Positions 1 to 5,651 of a stretch of 6,295 bases of DNA are shown here, piece after piece. The stretch's first letter is position 1; every line of letters begins with the position of its first letter. Source of the DNA: an uncultured Eubacteriales bacterium (GTDB lineage: Bacteria; Bacillota; Clostridia; Christensenellales; Aristaeellaceae); NCBI GenBank assembly GCA_902796115.1, contig CADBNX010000134.1, positions 1 through 6,295 on the forward strand, in the 5' to 3' direction. The notes below the pieces were generated by a model. That model worked only from the letters and a program-made list of their open reading frames with translations, did not search any database and was not told the DNA's origin. The position numbers and the translations under genes were made by a program.

Positions 1-1579
1 GAGCCAGGTCAAACACGTTGCCTTCTGCCAGTTCCTTGATGCCGCTGCCCAGGAAAGAAACACACATCACAGCCATCAGGATGGATGTGGCGGTGAAGAA
101 GACTTTGATCGGGAGCTTGATGGAGAGTCTCGTGATGGCCAGGTACACGAACACCAGCAGCACGCAGCCCACACCGAAGCCCGTCCACACCATGCCGGGA
201 TTGCCCTCGGACAGCATGGGCTGATAGAACAGCACCACCTCCGCGCCTTCCCGGAATACGGAGAGGAACGCGGTGAAGGCCAGGGCAAAGGAACTGCCCT
301 GCTCCACAGAAGACTGCACCTTGCCGTTGATATACCGGCTCCAGGAGGCCGCTTCCGCTTTGGAAATCATCCAGTTGCTCACGTAGAACAGCACGCAGAC
401 GGCAATCAAAGCGGTGATGCCTTCGATCACTTCCTGCGCGAGCCCCGCTCCGACGAACGCCCGCTTGGCCCAGGCCAGCACCGCGGCGGCGGCGAAGCTC
501 GCAGCCACACCGGCGATCGCGCCGATGTACACGTTCTTCAGGCTCTTTCCGTTTCCGCTCCTGGTCAGGTAGGCGATGATGGCCGCGATCACCAGGATCG
601 CTTCCAAGCCTTCGCGGACGATGATGCCGAACGCGCCGAGGAAGGTCAGCAGCCGCGGATCGGACTTTCCGGTTTCCGCCGCAGCTTCCGCTTCCGCTTC
701 GCCGGTTTCCGCGTCAGACGCGGCCTTCGTTTCCTCCGCCAGGACGTCCAGACGCTTTGCCAGTTTCAATACCAGGTTCTTCGCCCCGTCGGTTGTCGTG
801 CGGTATTTGTTCTTCTGATATTTCGCGGACGCGGAAGCGACCAGGCCGCGCAGGTCAGAGAAGTATCCGTCCATTTTCTGCCGGTCTTTCAGAGACAGAT
901 CGGTATAGATCCGGTGGTTCAGACCGGATTCTTCGTAAACCGAGTAAAAAGCCGTGTTCAGGTTATCGGCCGCCGCCGCAAAATCCTTATCGAGATAACC
1001 CATGTAAGCGGTATCCAGCAGTTCCTTTACCAGGGTCGCCGCCTCGTACCAGCTGGCATATTTCTGTGCCGCGTCGGGATCGGCGGAATACTCCGGATAA
1101 GGATCGGACGGGACCGGCTCCCCGCGCCTGTAGAACCCTGTTTCACTCTGTACGCCGCCTTGAAGCGCCGCAAGCTTGTTCCCGTCTTCCCGGATCATGG
1201 TCTTCAGCTTCTGCAGGGCGCTGCGGACGGAGACGACGGTCTCCCGATCCGTGTTTTCCTTTTTGACGGCGGCCTTGCAGGCGGAAAACTGCATTTCCAC
1301 CGCGTTCTTCCGGTTGCCGGACACATAACTCATGGTCTGACGTTCAAAGCCGGTGGTCTCATACACCCGGAAATAGGCGCTGCTCACGCAGTCATAGGCT
1401 GTTTTCGCGTCGCCGTCCAGGTATGCCTCAAAGGCCGCGTCCAGGTATTTGTCGATCGCGTCCGCCGCGTCCGCCCAGCGGGTGGAAGGAGTGTCTTCGG
1501 CGAAAACGCTCCACGGCAGCACCAGCGCCAGGATGAGCAGGCCGCACAGCAGTTTCGCGGCGTTTCTTTCCTTCTTCAT
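1..1579 (-). CDS. FTR1-family iron permease with secreted N-terminal repeat domain (3' end outside window)
   Basis: This gene probably encodes a membrane permease importing iron (Ftr1p/EfeU family). I see 526 codons from the ATG at 1579-1577, with no stop before the left edge, so the C-terminus is missing. Residues 1-27 form a signal peptide (KKERN, hydrophobic core, VFA then ED). Residues 28-305 are hydrophilic and probably extracytoplasmic. They contain two related helical repeats (about 46-105 and 188-247), each with an LDxAxxxYLDxD...VYExxG pattern, then an Ala/Glu-rich linker at 281-304. Hydrophobic segments lie near 310-338, 350-371, 384-405, 431-456, 462-482 and 493-513. The family's two REGxE iron-binding motifs are at R322-E326 and R443-E447, inside the first and fourth segments, as expected. 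The start is supported by AGGAAAGGAAG a few bases upstream. No EfeO or EfeB partner gene is visible, though one could lie beyond the left edge. The gene is divergent from the regulator operon and probably controlled by the shared operators. Confidence 0.93.
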   Translation of the reverse strand, partial: MKKERNAAKLLCGLLILALVLPWSVFAEDTPSTRWADAADAIDKYLDAAFEAYLDGDAKTAYDCVSSAYFRVYETTGFERQTMSYVSGNRKNAVEMQFSACKAAVKKENTDRETVVSVRSALQKLKTMIREDGNKLAALQGGVQSETGFYRRGEPVPSDPYPEYSADPDAAQKYASWYEAATLVKELLDTAYMGYLDKDFAAAADNLNTAFYSVYEESGLNHRIYTDLSLKDRQKMDGYFSDLRGLVASASAKYQKNKYRTTTDGAKNLVLKLAKRLDVLAEETKAASDAETGEAEAEAAAETGKSDPRLLTFLGAFGIIVREGLEAILVIAAIIAYLTRSGNGKSLKNVYIGAIAGVAASFAAAAVLAWAKRAFVGAGLAQEVIEGITALIAVCVLFYVSNWMISKAEAASWSRYINGKVQSSVEQGSSFALAFTAFLSVFREGAEVVLFYQPMLSEGNPGMVWTGFGVGCVLLVFVYLAITRLSIKLPIKVFFTATSILMAVMCVSFLGSGIKELAEGNVFDLA

Positions 1580-1583
1580 GCCG

Positions 1584-1594
1584 ATTCTTCCTTT
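1584..1594 (-). promoter_or_regulatory. Ribosome binding site of the FTR1-family gene
   Basis: On the minus strand the bases just before the ATG at 1579 include AGGAAAGGAAG, a purine-rich Shine-Dalgarno stretch a few bases from the start. It supports this ATG, which is also the one that gives a complete signal peptide. Confidence 0.7.
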
Positions 1595-1599
1595 CCTGT

Positions 1600-1621
1600 G
1601 CCGTTTTCCCGGGGAAACGGC
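1600..1621 (-). other. Inverted repeat in the FTR1 leader (possible RNA hairpin)
   Basis: GCCGTTT and AAACGGC are 7-base complementary arms around a C/G-rich centre that could extend the pairing by a G-U and a C-G pair. The element lies between the predicted transcript start (about 1644) and the ribosome site, so it would form in the 5' leader of the FTR1 mRNA. It has no U tract, so it does not look like a terminator. Its function is unknown; it could affect mRNA stability or translation, or be a protein site. Confidence 0.4.
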
Positions 1622-1623
1622 AG

Positions 1624-1645
1624 CGTGTTAGCCATTTCTAACACG
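1624..1645. promoter_or_regulatory. Operator-like palindrome 1 (TTAG-N6-CTAA) at the FTR1 promoter
   Basis: This is a perfect 8-bp inverted repeat, CGTGTTAG and CTAACACG, around the 6-bp spacer CCATTT. The core TTAG (1628-1631) and CTAA (1638-1641) match two further copies in the same intergenic region. It starts about 9 bases downstream of the predicted FTR1 -10 element, so a bound protein would cover the transcript start and block initiation or escape. The half-sites and spacing resemble part of the DtxR/IdeR operator. The palindrome is seen directly; repression is inferred. Confidence 0.7.
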
Positions 1646-1650
1646 TGTGT

Positions 1651-1659
1651 ATCATAGCA
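1651..1659 (-). promoter_or_regulatory. Predicted extended -10 promoter of the FTR1-family gene
   Basis: On the minus strand the sequence reads TGCTATGAT, an extended -10 (TG-N-TATGAT) one base from the TATAAT consensus. No good -35 hexamer lies 17 bases upstream (AGCGGA), which extended -10 promoters tolerate. The transcript would start near 1644, leaving a leader of about 65 bases. Palindrome 1 lies right at and after this start. Confidence 0.5.
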
Positions 1660-1716
1660 CATGAATCGCCGCGTCCGCTATCCTGAAATTGACCGGTTTG
1701 TGTGTCCTGCTTGTCT

Positions 1717-1738
1717 GATTTTGACATTTTTTAAAATC
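1717..1738. repeat. AT-rich inverted repeat upstream of the operon promoter
   Basis: GATTTT (1717-1722) and AAAATC (1733-1738) are 6-bp arms around a 10-bp AT-rich spacer, ending two bases before the predicted -35. The element could be a binding site for an activator such as the AraC-type protein or act like an UP element, but AT-rich sequence makes such repeats by chance, so confidence is low. Confidence 0.25.
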
Positions 1739-1740
1739 TC

Positions 1741-1769
1741 GTGACAAAACAGTTAGCTTGTGCTAATAT
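1741..1769 (+). promoter_or_regulatory. Predicted promoter of the regulator-transporter operon
   Basis: GTGACA (1741-1746) is a 5 of 6 match to the -35 consensus, followed by exactly 17 bases and TAATAT (1764-1769), a 5 of 6 match to the -10. This is a good sigma-70/SigA-type promoter with a start near 1776. Palindrome 2 lies inside the spacer and overlaps the -10, and palindrome 3 follows the predicted start, a layout typical of repression. Confidence 0.65.
1753..1766. promoter_or_regulatory. Operator-like palindrome 2 (TTAG-N6-CTAA) overlapping the operon -10
   Basis: TTAG (1753-1756), six bases CTTGTG, then CTAA (1763-1766); the arms extend by one base to TTAGC and GCTAA. CTAA overlaps the first three bases of the predicted -10 TAATAT, so binding here would exclude RNA polymerase. 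Same core and spacing as palindromes 1 and 3. Confidence 0.65.
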
Positions 1770-1780
1770 GCGGTTTGCAG

Positions 1781-1794
1781 TTAGAGATAACTAA
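1781..1794. promoter_or_regulatory. Operator-like palindrome 3 (TTAG-N6-CTAA) after the operon transcript start
   Basis: TTAG (1781-1784), AGATAA, CTAA (1791-1794), starting 28 bp after palindrome 2 and just after the predicted transcript start near 1776. The surrounding CAGTTAG matches the left flank of palindrome 2 (CAGTTAG), so the similarity goes slightly beyond the core. Together the two sites would bracket the promoter. Confidence 0.6.
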
Positions 1795-1812
1795 TTACTG
1801 CTGCATTCAATC

Positions 1813-1821
1813 GGGAGGAGG
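1813..1821 (+). promoter_or_regulatory. Strong ribosome binding site that fixes a TTG start
   Basis: GGGAGGAGG is a near-perfect Shine-Dalgarno and lies 7 bases before the TTG at 1829-1831, which is in frame with the AraC-type reading frame. This outweighs the upstream in-frame GTG at 1760, which would put palindrome 2, the -10 and palindrome 3 inside or before the coding sequence. Confidence 0.85.
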
Positions 1822-1828
1822 ACCTGAA

Positions 1829-2197
1829 TTGAAAGAAAAGCAAAGCAGCGGAGAAGCCTTGTGTGAGGCGGCGAAAACCTATATCGAAGCACACAGCGTC
1901 GAGAAGTTTTCTCTGAACGGGATCTCGAAAGCGCTGTTTGTCAACGGAAGCTATTTGCTGCGCACCTTTAAACACCATACCGGCATGACGCTGCTGTGCT
2001 ATCACCATCTGATCCGCTGTGAAAAAGCAAAAGAAATGCTGCTGCAGACAAACCTGAGCGTATCCCGGATCGGTGAGTCCGTGGGCTTCATTTCCTCTTC
2101 GCATTTTACGCACATCTTCCGGAAAACGGAGAACTGCACGCCTACCGAATACAGGAGACTGCATGGACCGGATCGTGAGGAAATGGCGGAACCATGA
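1829..2197 (+). CDS. Stand-alone AraC-type DNA-binding protein
   Basis: The product is a predicted transcription factor of 122 residues, nearly all of it the double helix-turn-helix domain of the AraC/XylS family. The first helix-turn-helix is about residues 29-50 (LNGISKALFVNGSYLLRTFK) and the second about 77-99 (SVSRIGESVGFISSSHFTHI), followed by the family's PxxYR ending (P105, Y108, R109). Residues 1-25 are a short helical lead-in; there is no sensor or cupin domain, so the size resembles MarA/SoxS, whose activity is set by how much protein is made. I chose the TTG at 1829 because of the GGGAGGAGG ahead of it. The gene heads the operon and its TGA overlaps the next ATG by four bases (ATGA), suggesting translational coupling. 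The promoter operators suggest repression, perhaps autoregulation. Its targets are unknown; the FTR1 promoter or its own are the obvious candidates. Confidence 0.88.
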   Translation: MKEKQSSGEALCEAAKTYIEAHSVEKFSLNGISKALFVNGSYLLRTFKHHTGMTLLCYHHLIRCEKAKEMLLQTNLSVSRIGESVGFISSSHFTHIFRKTENCTPTEYRRLHGPDREEMAEP

Positions 2198-2550
2198 GCA
2201 AAGCGCATGACCGGTACCTGTGTGTGATCGGGGTGCTGAAGGAAAAGTATCTGTGCGTCCGGGCGGTGGACGTGGCACACTATCTGGGCGTTTCCAAGGC
2301 GTCCGTAAGCGTCGCGATCCGGCAGCTGCGCGAGCAGGAGCTCATCCGGACCGAACCGGACGGAAATCTGCAGCTGACCCCGAAAGGCCGGAAGCGTGCC
2401 GAACAGCTCGGAAACCGCATCGGCTTTTTCCGACGGCAGCTCACAGCGGCGGGCGTTGAACCTGAGCTGGCTCTGCAGGATGCCATTTCCTTCAGCTGGG
2501 AAATGAGCGAAGCATCTTTTGAGGCATTCCGCGCCATGAAAATCAGATAA
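2194..2550 (+). CDS. Short DtxR/MntR-like regulator lacking canonical metal ligands
   Basis: The 118-residue product resembles the N-terminal DNA-binding half of DtxR/MntR metalloregulators. Residues 7-31 match the opening helices and helix 2 (YLCVIGVL, VRAVDVAHYLGVS); residues 34-46 form the recognition helix (SKASVSVAIRQLR); residues 58-65 are the wing ending in LTPKG; and 66-118 are the dimerisation helices. MntR has about 142 residues and DtxR about 226, so this is a minimal form without an SH3-like domain. By a manual ungapped comparison of the N-terminus with MntR, ligands D8 and E11 become R7 and C10; further along, H77 becomes I76 and E99, E102 and H103 become I98, S101 and W102. Metal binding by the known site is therefore unlikely. 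It is the best candidate to bind the TTAG-N6-CTAA palindromes. The start overlaps the araC-type stop; no strong ribosome site is seen, which fits coupling. A MarR-type winged helix is the main alternative. Confidence 0.75.
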   Translation: MSKAHDRYLCVIGVLKEKYLCVRAVDVAHYLGVSKASVSVAIRQLREQELIRTEPDGNLQLTPKGRKRAEQLGNRIGFFRRQLTAAGVEPELALQDAISFSWEMSEASFEAFRAMKIR

Positions 2551-2607
2551 ACGGGAATCGAAGGTTTTGCGGAAAAATAAGAACAGATGAAACGGAGTGA
2601 AGGCATC

Positions 2608-3309
2608 ATGGCAATCGCAGTATTCAAGGATGTGTCAAAGGTCTATCGGAACGGAGAGCATGAGCAGCGCGCGCTGGATCATGTGTCATTGAGTCTGGAA
2701 GAAGGCAGATTCATCGTGGTGCTCGGTCCCAGCGGAGCCGGGAAAAGCACGCTGCTGAATCTGCTGGGCGGATTGGACAGTCCCACGGAGGGCACCATCG
2801 TGGTGAACGGTAAGGACATATCCACACTTTCACCCAATGAACTGGCTGAATACCGGGCGGCGGCCGTGGGGTTCGTATTTCAAAGCTACAACCTGATCCC
2901 TACCCTGACTGTGATCGAAAACGTAGCGCTGGTAAAGGAGATCGCGCCGGATCCCCTGAGCAGCCACGAAATGCTCGAAGCGGTGGGGCTTGCCGATCAT
3001 ATTCATCAGTTTCCCTCCGAGCTGTCAGGCGGCGAGCAGCAACGCGTATCCATTGCCCGGGCACTGGCAAAGAATCCGCATATCCTGCTGTGCGACGAAC
3101 CTACAGGGGCGTTGGATTCTCAGACCGGCGTGACGGTGCTCAGGCTCCTGCTTTCCATGGCACGGGATATGGGCAAAACCATCATCGTCGTGACTCATAA
3201 CCAGAATATCGCAAAAATAGCGGATACCGTGATCCGGGTGAAGAACGGGAGAATCGAATCCTGTGAAAACCAGGATCACCCCCTGTCTGTGGAAGAGGTG
3301 GACTGGTGA
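2608..3309 (+). CDS. MacB/LolD-type ABC transporter ATP-binding protein
   Basis: This 233-residue ATPase would power the FtsX-domain permease encoded next, at the inner face of the membrane. All catalytic motifs are intact: Walker A GPSGAGKS (40-47), Q-loop Q92 in FVFQSYNLIP, signature LSGGEQ (139-144), Walker B ILLCDE (159-164), D-loop GALD, and switch histidine H197 in VVTHN. The CDEPTGALDSxTG block and FQSYNLIP are typical of the MacB/LolD/FtsE-related group that works with FtsX-fold permeases by mechanotransmission rather than by a transport channel. The region between the Q-loop and the signature (about 107-138) is a little shorter than I expect for the group. I chose the ATG at 2608 because GGAG lies about 10 bases upstream; an in-frame ATG at 2587 has no good site. 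A 57-base gap separates it from the DtxR-like gene without a terminator, so it is probably in the same transcript. Its TGA overlaps the next ATG (TGATG). Confidence 0.93.
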   Translation: MAIAVFKDVSKVYRNGEHEQRALDHVSLSLEEGRFIVVLGPSGAGKSTLLNLLGGLDSPTEGTIVVNGKDISTLSPNELAEYRAAAVGFVFQSYNLIPTLTVIENVALVKEIAPDPLSSHEMLEAVGLADHIHQFPSELSGGEQQRVSIARALAKNPHILLCDEPTGALDSQTGVTVLRLLLSMARDMGKTIIVVTHNQNIAKIADTVIRVKNGRIESCENQDHPLSVEEVDW

Positions 3310-5603
3310 TGCTGCTGAAAAAAATGTTCCGCACCTTATGGCAGTACAAAGCGCAGTTCATCTCGATGGTCATCATGGTGGCTCTGGGAGTCGGCGTGTT
3401 CCTGGGGTTCAACGTGGAGTGGTATTCCCTGGAGGTCAATACCGGCGAAATCTACGAGGCTACCGGTTTTGCCGATTTCCGCATTTATAACGATAAAGGG
3501 TTCGGCAAAAAAGACCTGGAGGCAGTAAAAGCGATCCCCGGTGTGGAAGACGCTGCCCGATTTCTTTCTCTGAATGTGGCGGTGAAGGATGACACGGACA
3601 CCCTGGCCCTGACCGTCAGTGAGAACATGAATGTCTCGGGCGTCCTGCTCATGGCCGGCGAGCCTTACAGCGATCAGGATCCGGACGGATTCTGGCTGTC
3701 GGACACATATGCGGCCGCAAACGGGATCGGCGTCGGAGATCAGATGACGCTTACCTGTCAGAACGTGATTGTCAAGGGTACCGTCAAAGGACTGGTGAAA
3801 TCCAGCGAATATCTGATCTGTCTGCCGGATTCCACCCAGATGATGCCGGATTATTCGTCATACGGCTATGTTTATGCTTCTCCGGCCATGCTGGAGATGG
3901 CGATCCCCTCGCTCTATAAAATGGTGATCGGCTCCCTGTATCATCAGATCAATGTGAAATCGACGCTGGACAAGGCGGCTTTCGTTGAGGCAGCGGATCG
4001 GGCGCTGGGCAGCACCCGCCTCATTCTTTCCAGGGATGAAACCGTGTCCTGGGCTGGAGCGCAGGGAGAAATCAACGAAGGAAAAACCATGGCTTCGATT
4101 CTCCCGGTTCTGTTTCTGGCCATCGCGATCCTGACCATGGTCACCACCATGCACCGCATCTGTGCCAGCGAAAAAACGCAGATCGGCACGCTCAAAGCCC
4201 TTGGGTTCAAGGACCGGCGTATCCTGATTCATTATTCCGCTTATGCGCTGGTGATCGGTCTGATGGGTTCGCTCCTGGGAATCGGCGTCGGTTACTGGCT
4301 GGGCTGGTTCATTATGAATCCGGACAGCGCCATGGCTACTTACATCGATATGCCGTCCTGGTCGCTGCACGCGCCTTCGTTCACCTGGTACGTGCTGTCC
4401 GGAATCAACGTGTTTCTGACGCTGATCGGCTTTCTGTCCGTGCGCAGGATGCTTTCCGGCACGGCGGCAGATGCCCTTCGGCCTTACACGCCCAAACGCA
4501 TGAGGCACCTGTGGTTCGAGGAGACCGGGTTTTTCAAGGCTTTGGATTTCGGCGTCAAATGGAACCTGCGGGATTGTGTGCGCCATAAGGCCCGGAGCCT
4601 GATGACACTGTTTGGAATCGTGGGCTGCATGGTGCTGCTGGTGGGCGGTCTGGGCATGAAGGACACCATGGACGCTTTCCTGAATGTTTTCTATGAAAAC
4701 GCCATCCATTACAACACCCGGCTGAACCTTGACAGCGAAAACACGACGCTGGAGGAGGCCTGTTCTCTTGCGGAACGGCTGAACGGAGACTGGGCGGCTT
4801 CCCGCGCCATTCAGATCGGAGACAAGGGATATTCACTGGAAATTTATTCCGTCACCCATGATTTGGTTCGCTTTGCGGACACCGATATGCGTATCGTTCC
4901 GCTGACTGACGACGGGGCTTATATCTGTGCCCGGATCGCCCGGGATTACAAACTGAGCGCCGGGGATACGCTGTCCTTCACTCCGTACGACAGCGACGAG
5001 CATTATACCGTGCCGGTGGCGGGCGTGCTTGATTCGATGACCGAAGGCGTCTTCATGACGCGGGCCTTTGCCGATCAAACGGGCATAGCCTATACCGTTT
5101 CCTCCGTGTTCACGGACGAAACGGATATCCCGGAGGACGCGCATATCCTGAACAAACAGAGCAAGCAATCCATCATGGATTCCTTTGACACCTTTATGGA
5201 CCTGATGAACAAGATGATCTGGCTGCTGGTGCTGGCGGCGGTGATTCTGGGCATCGTGGTGCTCTGCAACCTGGGTATCATGAGCTATACGGAACGCTAC
5301 CGGGAAATGGCGACCCTCAAGGTAGTGGGTTTTCAGGACGGCAAAATCGGCCGTCTGCTGATCAGCCAGAATCTGTGGCTGACGGTGATCGGTATTTTGA
5401 TCGGCATGCCTGCCGGCATCGGCGTGCTGCAGTACCTGCTGACGGCCCTGGCAGCGGAATATGAACTGAAACTGGTGCTGGGTCTGCCTGCATGGCTCGT
5501 CAGCACCCTGCTCACCTTCGGTGTCTCACTGGCCGTCGGCATGATGATTGCCCGCAAAAACCGTCGGATCAATATGGTGGCGGCGCTGAAAACGGAGGAA
5601 TAA
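3309..5603 (+). CDS. ABC transporter permease with two FtsX domains (8 TM)
   Basis: This is the membrane subunit paired with the preceding ATPase, 764 residues long. The chain is two copies of the MacB-type layout. First half: TM1 about 17-34, a large extracellular domain about 35-260, TM2-TM4 near 263-284, 312-335 and 360-378. Second half: TM5 about 431-450, a smaller extracellular domain about 451-635, TM6-TM8 near 637-657, 688-709 and 729-749. FtsX hallmarks follow TM2 and TM6: EKTQIGTLKALGFKDRRI and YREMATLKVVGFQDGKI, the cytoplasmic coupling helices facing the ATPase. The two halves could replace the usual homodimer. The ATG at 3309 is preferred over GTG 3306 since GAGGTG lies 8 bases ahead; translation is coupled to the ATPase. 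Family members export lipoproteins, peptides, antibiotics or haem, or control cell-wall enzymes. No substrate can be named here, and no membrane-fusion protein gene is visible. Confidence 0.93.
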   Translation: MLLKKMFRTLWQYKAQFISMVIMVALGVGVFLGFNVEWYSLEVNTGEIYEATGFADFRIYNDKGFGKKDLEAVKAIPGVEDAARFLSLNVAVKDDTDTLALTVSENMNVSGVLLMAGEPYSDQDPDGFWLSDTYAAANGIGVGDQMTLTCQNVIVKGTVKGLVKSSEYLICLPDSTQMMPDYSSYGYVYASPAMLEMAIPSLYKMVIGSLYHQINVKSTLDKAAFVEAADRALGSTRLILSRDETVSWAGAQGEINEGKTMASILPVLFLAIAILTMVTTMHRICASEKTQIGTLKALGFKDRRILIHYSAYALVIGLMGSLLGIGVGYWLGWFIMNPDSAMATYIDMPSWSLHAPSFTWYVLSGINVFLTLIGFLSVRRMLSGTAADALRPYTPKRMRHLWFEETGFFKALDFGVKWNLRDCVRHKARSLMTLFGIVGCMVLLVGGLGMKDTMDAFLNVFYENAIHYNTRLNLDSENTTLEEACSLAERLNGDWAASRAIQIGDKGYSLEIYSVTHDLVRFADTDMRIVPLTDDGAYICARIARDYKLSAGDTLSFTPYDSDEHYTVPVAGVLDSMTEGVFMTRAFADQTGIAYTVSSVFTDETDIPEDAHILNKQSKQSIMDSFDTFMDLMNKMIWLLVLAAVILGIVVLCNLGIMSYTERYREMATLKVVGFQDGKIGRLLISQNLWLTVIGILIGMPAGIGVLQYLLTALAAEYELKLVLGLPAWLVSTLLTFGVSLAVGMMIARKNRRINMVAALKTEE

Positions 5604-5651
5604 CGGAAACTCAGGACGATTCTCCGCACATTCCGTCAACCGCTGCCGGAC
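5604..5651. other. Short convergent intergenic gap without a clear terminator
   Basis: Only 48 bases separate the permease stop from the stop of the convergent acetyltransferase gene. I find no stem followed by a T run on either strand, so transcripts may end inside the opposing gene, be Rho-dependent, or overlap as antisense RNAs. Confidence 0.4.

Noticed and set aside
914..1657. Plus-strand open frame of 247 codons
   Set aside because: It lies opposite the FTR1 gene, whose signal peptide, repeats and both REGxE motifs are clear; the plus-strand translation resembles nothing and runs across the promoter region.
1721..1726. TTGACA as the operon -35
   Set aside because: It matches the consensus fully, but at 16-18 bases downstream there is only sequence like ACAAAA; GTGACA-N17-TAATAT is the better pair.
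1760..1828. GTG at 1760 as start of the AraC-type gene
   Set aside because: It overlaps the palindrome and -10 element, has no ribosome site, and the 23 extra residues do not resemble the family; TTG 1829 has a near-perfect site.
2587..2607. Upstream ATG (MKRSEGI) for the ABC ATPase
   Set aside because: No good ribosome site precedes it, and the family normally begins close to the MAIAVFKDVSK block at 2608.
2551..2607. Terminator or separate promoter between the DtxR-like gene and the ABC genes
   Set aside because: No stem with a T run and no convincing -35/-10 pair are visible in these 57 bases.
3858..4709. Minus-strand open frame of 283 codons
   Set aside because: It is antisense to the FtsX permease and rich in His, Gln and Arg, as expected from the reverse reading of a GC-rich membrane protein gene.
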